A stretch of 64,000 bases of DNA from contig CAXBIS010000008.1 in NCBI GenBank assembly GCA_963975885.1, forward strand, positions 1 through 64,000, in the 5' to 3' direction. Below are positions 51,105-60,069 of this stretch, in pieces (position 1 is the stretch's first letter; the number at the start of each line of letters is the position of its first letter). The DNA comes from Pseudazoarcus sp963975885 (GTDB lineage Bacteria > Pseudomonadota > Gammaproteobacteria > Burkholderiales > Rhodocyclaceae). Under the pieces are notes generated by a model. The model had not been told where the DNA came from, ran no database searches, and saw only the letters and a program-made list of their open reading frames with translations. The position numbers and the translations under genes are program-made.

Positions 51105-51941
51105 ATGTACGGAAACTGGATCAAGACCTCGATGCTGATGGCCGGCATCGTCGCGCTCTTCGGCACCGTCGGCGCGCTCATCGGCGGGCGTGACGGCATG
51201 CTGCTGGCACTCGTCTTCGGCGGCGCGACCAACCTCTGGGCCTACTGGTTCTCCGACAAGATGGTGCTCAGGATGTACAAGGCGCGCGAGGTCGACGAGA
51301 CCTCCTCGCCCTATCTGTACAACATGGTGCGCGAGCTCGCGCAACGCGCCGATCTGCCGATGCCCAAGGTGTATCTGATCGACGAGGCCCAGCCCAACGC
51401 CTTCGCCACCGGTCGCAACCCGGACAACGCCGCGGTCGCGGCGACCACCGGCATCGTGCAACTGCTCTCCGAGCGCGAGCTGCGCGGCGTGATGGCGCAT
51501 GAGCTGTCGCACGTGAAGAATCGCGACATCCTGATCTCGACAATGTCCGCCACGGTGGCCGGCGCGGTCACCGTGCTCGCGCAGTTCGGCATGTTCTTCG
51601 GCGGGCGCGGCGAGGATCGCCCGCATCCGGTGCTGGCGATCCTCGTCATGCTGCTCGCGCCGATCGCGGCGATGATCATCCAGATGGCGATCTCGCGTAC
51701 CCGCGAGTTCGGCGCCGACCGCGGCGGTGCCGAGATCTCGGGCGATCCGCTGGCGCTCGCCGCGGCGCTGGCGAAGATCGAGTCCTACGCGCGCGGCACG
51801 CCGCTGGCCACTGCCGAGCGCCATCCCGAGACCGCACAGATGATGATCATGAACCCGCTCGCAGGGGGCATGCGCGGCCTGTTCTCGACGCACCCGGACA
51901 CCCGCGAGCGCATCGCCCGGTTGCAGGCGATGGCGCGCTGA
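51105..51941 (+). CDS. htpX: Zinc metalloprotease HtpX
   Basis: 278 residues. Two N-terminal transmembrane helices (~6-45), then VYLIDEAQPNAFATGRNP, the HExxH motif MAHELSHVKNRD (~130-141), two further hydrophobic segments (~152-200), and the third zinc ligand in REFGADRGGAEISG (Glu/Asp after them). Inner-membrane quality-control protease. The ATG follows AAGGAAA. In betaproteobacteria htpX often follows def-fmt. Confidence 0.96.
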   Translation: MYGNWIKTSMLMAGIVALFGTVGALIGGRDGMLLALVFGGATNLWAYWFSDKMVLRMYKAREVDETSSPYLYNMVRELAQRADLPMPKVYLIDEAQPNAFATGRNPDNAAVAATTGIVQLLSERELRGVMAHELSHVKNRDILISTMSATVAGAVTVLAQFGMFFGGRGEDRPHPVLAILVMLLAPIAAMIIQMAISRTREFGADRGGAEISGDPLALAAALAKIESYARGTPLATAERHPETAQMMIMNPLAGGMRGLFSTHPDTRERIARLQAMAR

Positions 51942-51978
51942 ACCGATGGGCGCGCGTCGTCCGCGGAGCGGCTGAGGC

Positions 51979-54069
51979 GTGGCGCGGGCCGTGGGTGTCG
52001 CCGCCTGGATCGCACGCTTTCGCGCGTCGGTGCGTCTCAAGCTGCTGGCGCTGGTGCTCGCACCACTGGCCATCGGCGTGCCGCTGCTGCTGGGGCTGGT
52101 GTGGACCTGGGGCAACGAGGCCTATGATCGGCTGCTCAACTACAAGGTGGGCTCCGACATGGTCACCGCGCACGAATACTTCGACCGCGTGCGTGAGGGC
52201 GTCGGCGCCGACGTGGTCGCGATCGCCGGCTCCCACCGGCTGGTGACCAGCCTTGAGGCTGCCGACGAACCCGGATTCATCTCGCTGTTGTCGCTGCTCT
52301 CGCGCGAACACGGGCTCGACTACCTGATGTTGCTCGATCTCGACGGTCACCCGCTGTCGAGTTCACTCGCCGACCAGCCACCCGCGGCCTCGCGCCTGCA
52401 ATGGCCGGTGGTCGCCGCCGCTGCCAGCGGCGCGGCCCACAACACCATCGAGCTGTTTTCGCCCGAGGCGCTGGGGGCGCTCGATCCGGTGCTGCGCCTG
52501 CGCGCCTGGCTACCGCTGGTGCCCACGCGCGCGGCTGCCCCCGACCCGCGCATGGCCGAGGATCGCGGCATGATGATTCACGCCGCTGCGCCGGTGTACG
52601 ACGCGGGCGGAGAGCTGGTCGCGGTGCTTGAGGGGGCGACCCTGCTCAACGGCAACCTCGGCCTGGTCGACCGCATCAACGAGATCGTCTATCGCGACGG
52701 CACGCTGCCGCTGGGCAGCAAGGGCACGGCGACGCTGTTCCTGGGGGATACGCGCATCGCGACCAACGTGCGTCTGTTCGAGGGTGAGCGTGCGCTCGGT
52801 ACGCGCGTGTCGCGGGCGGTGCGCGACTACGTGCTCGGCGATGGCGGCACCTGGCTGGGCACGGCCTTCGTCGTCAACGACGACTACGTGTCCGGCTACG
52901 AGCCGGTGGTCAATGGCCACGGCGAGCGCATCGGCATGCTTTATGTCGGCTTTCTCGAGCGCCCGCTGCGCACCGCGATGGTCTCTGCGATGCTCGTGCT
53001 GTGCGCGATCTTCGTGGTCCTGAGCATCATCGGCACGTTGCTCAGCCTGCGCTGGGCGCGCAACGTGTTCGGCCCGATCGAGCGCATGAACCGCGTGATC
53101 GGCCGCGTCGAGGATGGCGAGACCGGTGCGCGCGTCGGCCCGGTGGCGAGCCGCGACGAACTGGGCCGGCTGGCGGTCGAGTTCGACCATCTGCTCGACA
53201 CTCTGCAGGCCAAGCGCGAGGAGCTGCAACGCTGGGCGGATGAACTCGACCGCAAGGTGGCCGAGCGCACCGCCGAGTTGGAGGAGGCCAACGAGACCTT
53301 GCGCCGCGCGCAGCAGCAACTGGTCATGAGCGAGAAGCTCGCCGCCATCGGGGAGCTCACAGCCGGCGTCGCGCATGAGGTCAACAATCCGGTCGCCGTG
53401 ATCCAGGGCAACCTCGACGTGATGAAGTCCTTGCTGGGCCCCGCCGCCGATCCGGTGCAGCGGGAGATCGGGCTGATCCATGCCCAGGTTGACCGCATCC
53501 GCCTGATCGTCACCAAGTTGCTTCAGTTCGCCCGCCCCGGCGATTTCGCCGGCTACACCGAGGCCGTGGACATCGCGCCGGTCGTGCAGGACTGCCTGGT
53601 GCTGACCGCGCACAACCTGGACCGCAACGACATCGAGGTGGTCACGCGGCTGGAGGCGACGGTGCCGGTCGAGATCAACCGTGGCGAACTTCAGCAGGTG
53701 TTGATCAATCTGATCGTCAACGCCGCCCAGGCCATGCCCGCGGGTGGCACGCTGACCATCGCGGCACACGACTGGAGTGACGCCGACGGCACACCGGCCG
53801 GCGTGGAACTGGTGGTGCGCGACACCGGCGCCGGCATTGCGCCCGAGGATCTGGCGACGATCTTCGATCCGTTCTTCACGACCAAGAAGGAGAGCGGAAC
53901 CGGACTGGGTCTGTCGGTGACCTACACCATCATCGAGCGCTATGGCGGGCGTATCACCGTGGCCAGCCAGCCCGGCGAGGGTGCGGAGTTCCACTTGCGG
54001 TTGCGTCGTCAGGCGGTGTTTCAGGGCGGGCCGGAGGCGCCCGGCTTCATGCGCCGCTGGAAGGGCTGA
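51979..54069 (+). CDS. Membrane sensor histidine kinase (cache-HAMP-HisKA-HATPase)
   Basis: 696 residues from a GTG. A transmembrane helix at ~21-45, a periplasmic sensing domain of cache type (~50-330, with SGYEPVVNGHGERIGMLYVGFLE at the end), and a second helix (~333-358) follow in order. Then HAMP (~358-410), coiled coil (~410-450), HisKA with the phosphoacceptor in LTAGVAHEVNNPVAVIQG (~H465), and a HATPase domain (NLIVNAAQAMP, DTGAGIAPEDL, GTGLGLSVTYTI). It signals to the NtrC-type regulator encoded 106 bp downstream. The ligand is not evident. Confidence 0.93.
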   Translation: MARAVGVAAWIARFRASVRLKLLALVLAPLAIGVPLLLGLVWTWGNEAYDRLLNYKVGSDMVTAHEYFDRVREGVGADVVAIAGSHRLVTSLEAADEPGFISLLSLLSREHGLDYLMLLDLDGHPLSSSLADQPPAASRLQWPVVAAAASGAAHNTIELFSPEALGALDPVLRLRAWLPLVPTRAAAPDPRMAEDRGMMIHAAAPVYDAGGELVAVLEGATLLNGNLGLVDRINEIVYRDGTLPLGSKGTATLFLGDTRIATNVRLFEGERALGTRVSRAVRDYVLGDGGTWLGTAFVVNDDYVSGYEPVVNGHGERIGMLYVGFLERPLRTAMVSAMLVLCAIFVVLSIIGTLLSLRWARNVFGPIERMNRVIGRVEDGETGARVGPVASRDELGRLAVEFDHLLDTLQAKREELQRWADELDRKVAERTAELEEANETLRRAQQQLVMSEKLAAIGELTAGVAHEVNNPVAVIQGNLDVMKSLLGPAADPVQREIGLIHAQVDRIRLIVTKLLQFARPGDFAGYTEAVDIAPVVQDCLVLTAHNLDRNDIEVVTRLEATVPVEINRGELQQVLINLIVNAAQAMPAGGTLTIAAHDWSDADGTPAGVELVVRDTGAGIAPEDLATIFDPFFTTKKESGTGLGLSVTYTIIERYGGRITVASQPGEGAEFHLRLRRQAVFQGGPEAPGFMRRWKG

Positions 54070-54175
54070 GGCCGCGCCTGCTCGGGTATCATGCGCAAGG
54101 CGCAAGAAGAGGTCGCACGCACGGCCCGGGGTGTGATCGGTAGCACGCCGCGACAGGAACCGGAGGAGAGACTGC

Positions 54176-55573
54176 ATGCAGCAAGGAGTGGACATCGCGC
54201 AGGGCGCGGGCGGCCCCGCGCCGGATGCGCTCGCCTGGCCGCGCCACTCGATCCTGATCGTCGACGACGAGGAAGGCATGCGCAGCTTCCTCGAGCGCGC
54301 GCTGGCGCCGCGCTGCGCCCACGTCGAATCGGCCGGTGATGCCGAGGCCGCGCGGGCGCGCATGGAGCGTCGCCATTTCGACCTGCTGATTCTCGACATC
54401 GCGCTGCCGGGCAAGTCGGGCATCGAGTGGCTTCGCGAACTGCGCGAAGCGGGCAGCGGCGTTGACGTCATCCTGATCACCGCCTTTGCGGATCTGGAGA
54501 GCGCCATCGACGCGTTGCGTGGCGGTGCATCGGACTTCATTCTCAAGCCCTTCCGCATCGACCAGATCCTCAACGCGATCAAGAACTGCTTTCAGCGCGC
54601 TCGCCTGGCGCGCGAGAACTACGTGTTGCGGCGAGAGTTGTCCGAGCGCGATGATGCTGCCGGCGACGGGCTGGTGGGTGATTCGGAGGCGATGCGCTCG
54701 CTGCGCGAGATCCTCCATCGCGTCGCGGCGACGCCCAGTACCGTGCTGCTGCAGGGTGAATCAGGCACCGGCAAGGAAGTCGTGGCGCGGGCGCTGCACC
54801 GGCTGTCGGATCGCACCGCGCGCGCCTTCGTGCCGGTCAATTGCGCGGCGATCCCGTCCGAACTGATCGAGAGCGAGCTGTTCGGCCATGTCAAGGGGGC
54901 GTTCACCGGCGCCGCGGCGAGTCGCAACGGCCTGTTCTATTACGCCAACGGCGGCACGCTGTTCCTCGACGAGATCAGTGAGTTGCCGCTTTCCATGCAA
55001 AGCCGGTTGTTGCGCGTGCTCGAGGAGCGCCGGCTGCGCCCGGTCGGCTCCGAGCGCGAACTGCCGGTCGATGTGCGCATCGTCGCCGCCTCCAACCGCA
55101 ACCTGCTGCAGGCGGTGCGCGAGGGTGTCTTTAGAGAGGACCTGTACTTCCGGCTGGCGGTGGTCGATCTGGCCGTGCCGCCGCTACGTGAGCGTGCCGA
55201 GGACGTACCGGCCCTGGTCGAGCATTTCGTTGCGCAACTGGCCGGTCGGCTGGGCGTTCCGCTGCTCGCCGTGCCCGACGAGGTGATGGATGCGCTGCGC
55301 GCCTACCATTGGCCCGGCAACGTGCGCGAATTGCGCAACTTCGTGGAGCGTTCGCTGATCCTGGGCGGATTCTCGACCGAGGCGCTGCGCGCTGCGCCCA
55401 GGGTCGCGCCCGGCGTCGATGCCGAGCTGTCGCTCGAGGAAGTCGAGCGGCGTCACATCCTCGGCGCGATCGAGGCCTGTGGCGGTAACAAGACCGAGGC
55501 GGCCCGCCGGCTGGGCGTGTCGCGCAAGACACTGGAGAGGAAATGCGCCGAATGGAATCAGGAAACGGCATGA
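54176..55573 (+). CDS. NtrC-family response regulator
   Basis: 465 residues. The receiver domain (~24-140) has the acidic pair VDDEEG, phosphoacceptor Asp73 (LLILDIALPGKSG) and KPF. Next is the AAA+ sigma-54-interaction domain (~165-395) with Walker A GESGTGKE (~195), GAFTGA (~242) and LFLDEI. A Fis-type HTH is at the end (NKTEAARRLGVSRKTLERK, ~438-456). Receives phosphate from the adjacent kinase and activates sigma-54 promoters. Targets are not evident from the neighbourhood; mobB and the Rieske-like gene follow. Confidence 0.95.
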   Translation: MQQGVDIAQGAGGPAPDALAWPRHSILIVDDEEGMRSFLERALAPRCAHVESAGDAEAARARMERRHFDLLILDIALPGKSGIEWLRELREAGSGVDVILITAFADLESAIDALRGGASDFILKPFRIDQILNAIKNCFQRARLARENYVLRRELSERDDAAGDGLVGDSEAMRSLREILHRVAATPSTVLLQGESGTGKEVVARALHRLSDRTARAFVPVNCAAIPSELIESELFGHVKGAFTGAAASRNGLFYYANGGTLFLDEISELPLSMQSRLLRVLEERRLRPVGSERELPVDVRIVAASNRNLLQAVREGVFREDLYFRLAVVDLAVPPLRERAEDVPALVEHFVAQLAGRLGVPLLAVPDEVMDALRAYHWPGNVRELRNFVERSLILGGFSTEALRAAPRVAPGVDAELSLEEVERRHILGAIEACGGNKTEAARRLGVSRKTLERKCAEWNQETA

Positions 55574-55589
55574 GCGCGGGAGTGTGCGC

Positions 55590-56111
55590 ATGAAGGTGAT
55601 CGGATTTGCCGGTTGGTCTGGCAGCGGCAAGACCACGCTCATCGAGCGGGTCATCGAAGTGCTTGCCGGGCGTGGGCTCGCGGTGTCGCTGATCAAGCAC
55701 GCCCATCACAAGTTCGACGTCGACCAGCCGGGCAAGGACTCCTACCGCCACCGTCATGCCGGCGCGCGCGAGGTTCTGGTCAGCTCGGGCAACCGCTGGG
55801 CGCTCATCCACGAGCTGCGCGGCGCGCCCGAGATGCCGCTGGATGCGCTGCTGGGCAAGCTCTCCGACTGCGACATCGCATTGGTCGAGGGCTTCAAGCG
55901 CGCGCCCATCGACAAGATCGAGATCTATCGCGCCGGCGCGAGCGAGTCGATGCTGTTCCCGCACGACGCGCGCATTGTCGCTGTCGCGACCGATGTGGCG
56001 GATCTGGACACCGGCGGGCGGGCACGGCTCGACGTCAACGACCCGGCCGAAGTCGCCGATTTCGTCATGGCGCATTGCCTGGGGCGGGCGCCGCTGGATC
56101 AGGCCGGTTGA
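55590..56111 (+). CDS. mobB: Molybdopterin-guanine dinucleotide biosynthesis GTPase MobB
   Basis: 173 residues. P-loop GWSGSGKTTLIE (8-19), then LIKHAHHKFDVDQPGKDSYRHR (the switch and HAHH region) and VEGFKRAPIDKIEIYR. MobB helps MobA attach GMP to molybdopterin, cofactor of both formate dehydrogenases in this window. It lies 16 bp after the regulator gene, probably on the same transcript. Confidence 0.95.
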   Translation: MKVIGFAGWSGSGKTTLIERVIEVLAGRGLAVSLIKHAHHKFDVDQPGKDSYRHRHAGAREVLVSSGNRWALIHELRGAPEMPLDALLGKLSDCDIALVEGFKRAPIDKIEIYRAGASESMLFPHDARIVAVATDVADLDTGGRARLDVNDPAEVADFVMAHCLGRAPLDQAG

Positions 56112-56147
56112 GAAGCGTTCCGCTGGATTTGCGACAGGGAGAAGCGC

Positions 56148-56849
56148 ATGGATCGACGTTCCTTCGTACGCAACTGCACCCTGGCCGCCGGCCTGTTCGC
56201 CAGCGGCGTGGCGGTGCCCGCCCGTGCCGTGCCGCGCAGCTATGCCCGCGTGCGTCTGCTCGATGCAAATGGCGAGCCGCTGCGCGTGTCGACCCTGGAG
56301 TCGCGCGCGCAATACGTGTTCGCTTATCCGTTCGCGGCCACGCCGTGCTTTCTGTTCGATCTGGGGCAAGCGGTGCCGGGACGTAACGGCCTCGAGACCG
56401 AGGCCGGTGCACACTACGACTGGCCTGGCGGGGTTGGGCCCAGGCGTTCGCTGGTGGCGTATTCGGCAATCTGTGCGCACAAGATGGCGCATCCGACGCC
56501 AACCATCAGCTACATCTCGTTCCGGCCGGCGCGCAACGAATACGAGCCTGCGGCCGGTGTGATCTCGTGCTGTGCCGAGAACAGCCGCTACGACCCGGCC
56601 GGCGGCGCGCGCGTGATCGACGGGCCGGCGGATCAGCCGCTGGCTGCGATCCTGCTCGAACACGATGAGGCCAGCGATGGCCTGTTCGCGGTCGGCACGC
56701 TCGGTGGCGAGATGTTCCGGCGCTTCTTCGACGAGTTCGAAGCGCGGTTGTCGCTGGAGTATCCGAACGGCGACGCGCGCCAGCCGTTGGCGGGGGAGTC
56801 GATCGTGCGTCGCCTCGAGGACTTCAGCGACAATGTCGTCTCATGCTGA
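56148..56849 (+). CDS. Tat-exported Rieske-like protein with an altered cluster motif
   Basis: 233 residues. Twin-arginine leader (MDRRSFVRNCTLAAGLFASG, ~1-28). The region SAICAHKMAH (about 109-118) gives a CxH pair as in Rieske proteins. The second motif, however, reads ISCCAENSRYDPAGG (~147-161), where a Rieske CPCHGS-type pair would be expected. The His is not there (Glu and Asn instead), while SRYD matches. Either the cluster has unusual ligands or the protein has lost its [2Fe-2S] centre. Probably periplasmic. Role unknown. Confidence 0.65.
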   Translation: MDRRSFVRNCTLAAGLFASGVAVPARAVPRSYARVRLLDANGEPLRVSTLESRAQYVFAYPFAATPCFLFDLGQAVPGRNGLETEAGAHYDWPGGVGPRRSLVAYSAICAHKMAHPTPTISYISFRPARNEYEPAAGVISCCAENSRYDPAGGARVIDGPADQPLAAILLEHDEASDGLFAVGTLGGEMFRRFFDEFEARLSLEYPNGDARQPLAGESIVRRLEDFSDNVVSC

Positions 56850-56857
56850 GGCGCGCC

Positions 56858-57523
56858 TCAGCGCGCGCTGCCGGCGTGCTCGAGCAGTTCCACCAGATCG
56901 GCGTGATTGCCGCGGCGGGCGAGCGTGATCGCATCGGTTCCCGAGGCGTCCTGCTGCTGCGGATCCAGGCCCAGATCGAGCAGGGTCGAGACCATCTCGC
57001 GGTCTGCGCGCTCGGTCGCATGCATCAGCAGCGTCCAGCCATAGACGTCGCGCGTCTTCGGGTCTGCGCCCAGCAGCGTGAGCAAGCGCACGGCCTCTAC
57101 ATGGCCCTTGGCGGTCGCCAGCAGCAGCGGCGTCCAGCCGTGGCGCACGCGGTGGTTGGGGTCCGCGCCGGCTTCGACGAGGCTGCGGATGGCCTCGGTA
57201 CGCCCGGCCACGGCGGCATACATCAGGGCCGTGCCGCCCTTGGCGTTGCCGCGGTCGACGACGGCGCCGTAGTCGACCAACATGCGGATGACGTCGGTCT
57301 GGCCGGTCTCGGCTGCCCACATCAGCGCCGTCTTGCCGTGGTTCTCGCCCGCCGCGCTCGCGGCCTCGGGCGACACGCCCTGGTCGAGCAGGATCGCCAC
57401 ACGTGTAGGCTGGCGGTCGATGATGGCGTTGAGCAGGGCCTCGGAGGATGAAGCGCTTGCGCTCAGCGTCGCCAGCGCCAGAACGGCGGCGAACAGCAGC
57501 TTGCAAAGGGGCGGCGCGGCCAT
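56858..57523 (-). CDS. Exported ankyrin-repeat protein
   Basis: 221 residues from the ATG at 57523 (signal peptide MAAPPLCKLLFAAVLALATL, cleaved near ~24). About five ankyrin repeats follow (~35-215): NHGKTALMWAAETGQTDVIRMLVDYGA, KGGTALMYAAVAGRTEAIRSLVEAGAD, HGWTPLLLATAKGHVEAVRLL and YGWTLLMHATERADREMVSTLLD among them. Protein-binding scaffold in the periplasm; partner unknown. It ends 8 bp from the convergent Rieske-like gene and is divergent from mrp. Confidence 0.9.
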   Translation of the reverse strand: MAAPPLCKLLFAAVLALATLSASASSSEALLNAIIDRQPTRVAILLDQGVSPEAASAAGENHGKTALMWAAETGQTDVIRMLVDYGAVVDRGNAKGGTALMYAAVAGRTEAIRSLVEAGADPNHRVRHGWTPLLLATAKGHVEAVRLLTLLGADPKTRDVYGWTLLMHATERADREMVSTLLDLGLDPQQQDASGTDAITLARRGNHADLVELLEHAGSAR

Positions 57524-57626
57524 GGTCTTCTCCGGAAGAGCAGCGAATTCTTGTTTGTTATCAGAGGCGGTCGGTGCGCGCAAGCGAAAATGCGACGTGC
57601 GCCCGTCCGCAACACGGGAGTAGGAA

Positions 57627-58730
57627 ATGTCCGAACAGAACTCGGAACTCAGTCGTGAGGCCGTCGAGGCGGCACTTGCGAAAGTCGTCGAACCGCATCT
57701 GGGCCGTGATCTGGTCTCTGCCGGCTGTGTCGGCGCCATCCACATCGAGGGCGACCGTCTGCGCGTCGACCTGGTGATGGGCTTCCCGGTTCGCGGAATC
57801 GCCGCCGACCTGGGCAAGCTGGTGCGTGGCGCGCTGGCCGGGCTGCCGGCCTCGAGCATCGAGGTCGGGGTGAGCACGGCGATCGAGCCGCGCGAGTCCG
57901 ATGCGCAAGACCCTGTCGCCCTGCCCGGCGTGCGTAACGTCATTGCCGTGTCGTCCGGCAAGGGCGGGGTGGGCAAGTCCACGACGGCGGTCAATCTGGC
58001 GCTGGCGCTGTCCGGCGAGGGTGCGCGCGTGGGTCTGCTCGACGCCGACATCTATGGCCCCAGCCTGCCGCGCATGCTGGGCATCTCCGGGCGCCCCTCG
58101 TCCAAGGACGGCAAGCGCTTCCAGCCGCTCACGCACTACGGCGTGCAGGCCATGTCGGCCGGCTTCCTGATCGACGAGGAAGAACCCATGGTGTGGCGCG
58201 GTGCGATGGCCACCCAGGCGCTCGAGCAACTGATGCGCGATACCGAATGGGACGATCTCGACTACCTCATCGTGGACATGCCGCCCGGCACCGGAGACAT
58301 CCAGCTCACGCTGGCCCAGCGCGTCAAGGTGGCCGGCGCGGTGATCGTCACGACGCCGCAGGACATCGCCCTGCTCGACGCCAGTCGCGGCTACAAGATG
58401 TTCGAGAAGGTCGGCGTGCCGGTGCTGGGCATCATCGAGAACATGGGGATGCACCACTGCAGCGAATGCGGACACGAGGAACATGTGTTCGGCGAAGGCG
58501 GCGGGCAGCGCATGGCCGAAAAGTACGGGCTCGACCTGCTCGGTTCGCTACCGCTGGACATCCGCATCCGCGAACAGGCCGACAGTGGCAAGCCCAGTGT
58601 GGTCGCCGATCCGGACGGCAGTATCGCGCAGGCCTATCGCGAACTGGCGCGCACCATGGCGGCACGACTGGCGCTGCGCCACGTGGATGCGGCCGGCGCC
58701 TTCCCCGAGATCTCGATCAGCGACGACTGA
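57627..58730 (+). CDS. apbC: Iron-sulfur cluster carrier ATPase Mrp/ApbC
   Basis: 367 residues. N-terminal DUF59/MIP18-like domain (~1-95), then the P-loop NTPase with a deviant Walker A (AVSSGKGGVGKST, ~108-120), LLDADIYGPSLPRMLG and the DMPPGTGD segment. The cluster-binding CxxC is HHCSECGHEEHVFG (~274-287). It carries Fe-S clusters to apo-proteins, which may include the formate dehydrogenases encoded nearby. It ends 3 bp before the convergent activator gene. Confidence 0.95.
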   Translation: MSEQNSELSREAVEAALAKVVEPHLGRDLVSAGCVGAIHIEGDRLRVDLVMGFPVRGIAADLGKLVRGALAGLPASSIEVGVSTAIEPRESDAQDPVALPGVRNVIAVSSGKGGVGKSTTAVNLALALSGEGARVGLLDADIYGPSLPRMLGISGRPSSKDGKRFQPLTHYGVQAMSAGFLIDEEEPMVWRGAMATQALEQLMRDTEWDDLDYLIVDMPPGTGDIQLTLAQRVKVAGAVIVTTPQDIALLDASRGYKMFEKVGVPVLGIIENMGMHHCSECGHEEHVFGEGGGQRMAEKYGLDLLGSLPLDIRIREQADSGKPSVVADPDGSIAQAYRELARTMAARLALRHVDAAGAFPEISISDD

Positions 58731-58733
58731 CGC

Positions 58734-59729
58734 TCAAGTCTCGTCGACGTACTCGCGCAGGCGCCGCTCCAGCGTCTTGCGCGACACCCCCATGCGCCGC
58801 GCCGCTTCCGACTTGTTGCCGCTGCACGCGGCCAGCACGCGCTGCATGTGACGGCGCTTGACCTCGATCAGCGGCAGATCGCTTGGATAGCCGCTGGCGC
58901 CGAGTGCCTGCAGCGCCTCAGGATCGATCTTCTCGACGCGCAAACAGGCATCGGGCGGCTTGCCGAGCAGGATGGCGCGCTCGACCAGATTGCGCAGCTC
59001 GCGCACGTTGCCCGGCCAGGCGTGTTGCTCGAGCCGGCGCAGCCCGGCGCGCGTGGGCGCGACGGCGGGCAGGCCGAACACCACCGAGAACTGACGCGCG
59101 AAGAAGTCCACCAGCGGCGCGACGTCCTCCGGCCGTTCGCGCAACGGCGGCATGCTTAGCGAGAGCACGTTGAGCCGGTAGTACAGGTCCTCACGGAAGC
59201 TGCCGACGTCGACCATGCGCCCCAGGTCGCGGTTGGTGGCCGCGACGATACGCACATCGACCGCGATTTCATCGTCGGCGCCGACCGGGCGCACCTGAAG
59301 GGTCTCGAGCACGCGCAGCAGCTTGGCCTGCAGAAAGGCCGGCAGTTCGCCGATCTCGTCGAGAAACAGCGTGCCGCCGTCGGCATGTACGAACAGCCCC
59401 TCGCGTTCCTGCGCCGCGCCGGTAAAGGCGCCCTGGGCGTGGCCGAACAGCTCGCTGTCGAGCAGTTCGGGCGACATCGATCCACAGTTGATCGCGACCA
59501 GGCGTCCCGAGCGTCCGCTGTGGTGATGCAGGCTGGCCGCCGCTACCTCCTTGCCCGTGCCCGATTCGCCCTCAATCAGCACCGTGGTGCGCGACGGCGC
59601 GACGCGTTGCAGCAGCTCGGCAATCTCGCGCATGCGCGCGCTCTCGCCGATCACGCCGGTGGCTGCGCCAACGCTCGGCGGCGGCGCCCCCGATGTCGAG
59701 GCAGGCGTGTCGGGCTGCAGGATCACCAT
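58734..59729 (-). CDS. Sigma-54-dependent activator lacking a receiver domain
   Basis: 331 residues from MVILQPDTPASTS at 59729, preceded by a good GGATGGAA site. In-frame codons to 59933 do not encode a receiver domain. The AAA+ domain has Walker A GESGTGKE (54-61), GAFTGA (98-103), LFLDEIGELP, and sensor sequences (RPVGADDEIAVDVRIVAATNRD). Its Fis-type HTH ends the protein (NKSEAARRMGVSRKTLERRL). No N-terminal sensing domain larger than ~25 residues exists, unlike NtrC. It is divergent from the formate dehydrogenase operon, whose sigma-54 promoter it very likely serves. Confidence 0.92.
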   Translation of the reverse strand: MVILQPDTPASTSGAPPPSVGAATGVIGESARMREIAELLQRVAPSRTTVLIEGESGTGKEVAAASLHHHSGRSGRLVAINCGSMSPELLDSELFGHAQGAFTGAAQEREGLFVHADGGTLFLDEIGELPAFLQAKLLRVLETLQVRPVGADDEIAVDVRIVAATNRDLGRMVDVGSFREDLYYRLNVLSLSMPPLRERPEDVAPLVDFFARQFSVVFGLPAVAPTRAGLRRLEQHAWPGNVRELRNLVERAILLGKPPDACLRVEKIDPEALQALGASGYPSDLPLIEVKRRHMQRVLAACSGNKSEAARRMGVSRKTLERRLREYVDET

Positions 59730-59772
59730 CGCGTTTCCATCCTTGCGTGTCGGAGGCCGATTCGGGACATTT

Positions 59773-59902
59773 TGACCCGGTTGCCGAAGGAAGTGGGTCA
59801 GATTTTCCGCACATGGCAACAGACCGCTCCGCTCGCGCCGTGTTCCGCCCTGGTAGCGGATCCCGATGTCATCGAAAGCGTCGTGCACCGCAGCATGGTG
59901 CA
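59773..59902. promoter_or_regulatory. Inverted repeats upstream of the sigma-54 promoter (candidate activator sites)
   Basis: Two inverted repeats are seen. TGACCC (59773-59778) pairs with GGGTCA (59795-59800), with TTTT and ATTT beyond. TGCACC (59884-59889) pairs with GGTGCA (59897-59902). They lie ~100-230 bp before the -24/-12 promoter, where enhancer-type sites are expected. The rest of the 340-bp gap 59730-60069 has no gene. Confidence 0.4.
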
Positions 59903-60005
59903 TTTTGTCGCGATATCCTGAAAACTGCGTCAATTCGTCGCTAAACGCCGCTGTGTCGTCCGAGAAAAACCTTTTAGGTAAAGGTGTTTACGTGTTTTCA
60001 CGCTT

Positions 60006-60021
60006 TGGCATAGCGGTTGCT
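60006..60021 (+). promoter_or_regulatory. Sigma-54 (-24/-12) promoter of the respiratory formate dehydrogenase operon
   Basis: TGGCATAGCGGTTGCT matches the sigma-54 consensus TGGCAC-N5-TTGCT at every strongly conserved position (GG at -24, GC at -12, right spacing). It stands 48 bp before the TTG of the DUF3305 gene, giving a transcription start near 60032. A receiver-less sigma-54 activator is divergent next to it. Confidence 0.85.
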
Positions 60022-60069
60022 ATCAACTATAAAAAGAACCTAGGCAATCGCCTGCATAGGAGTCGCCGT

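Noticed and set aside
59730..59933. Longer N-terminus of the sigma-54 activator
   Set aside because: The extra 68 codons show no receiver or sensor domain, and the internal ATG at 59729 has the better ribosome-binding site.
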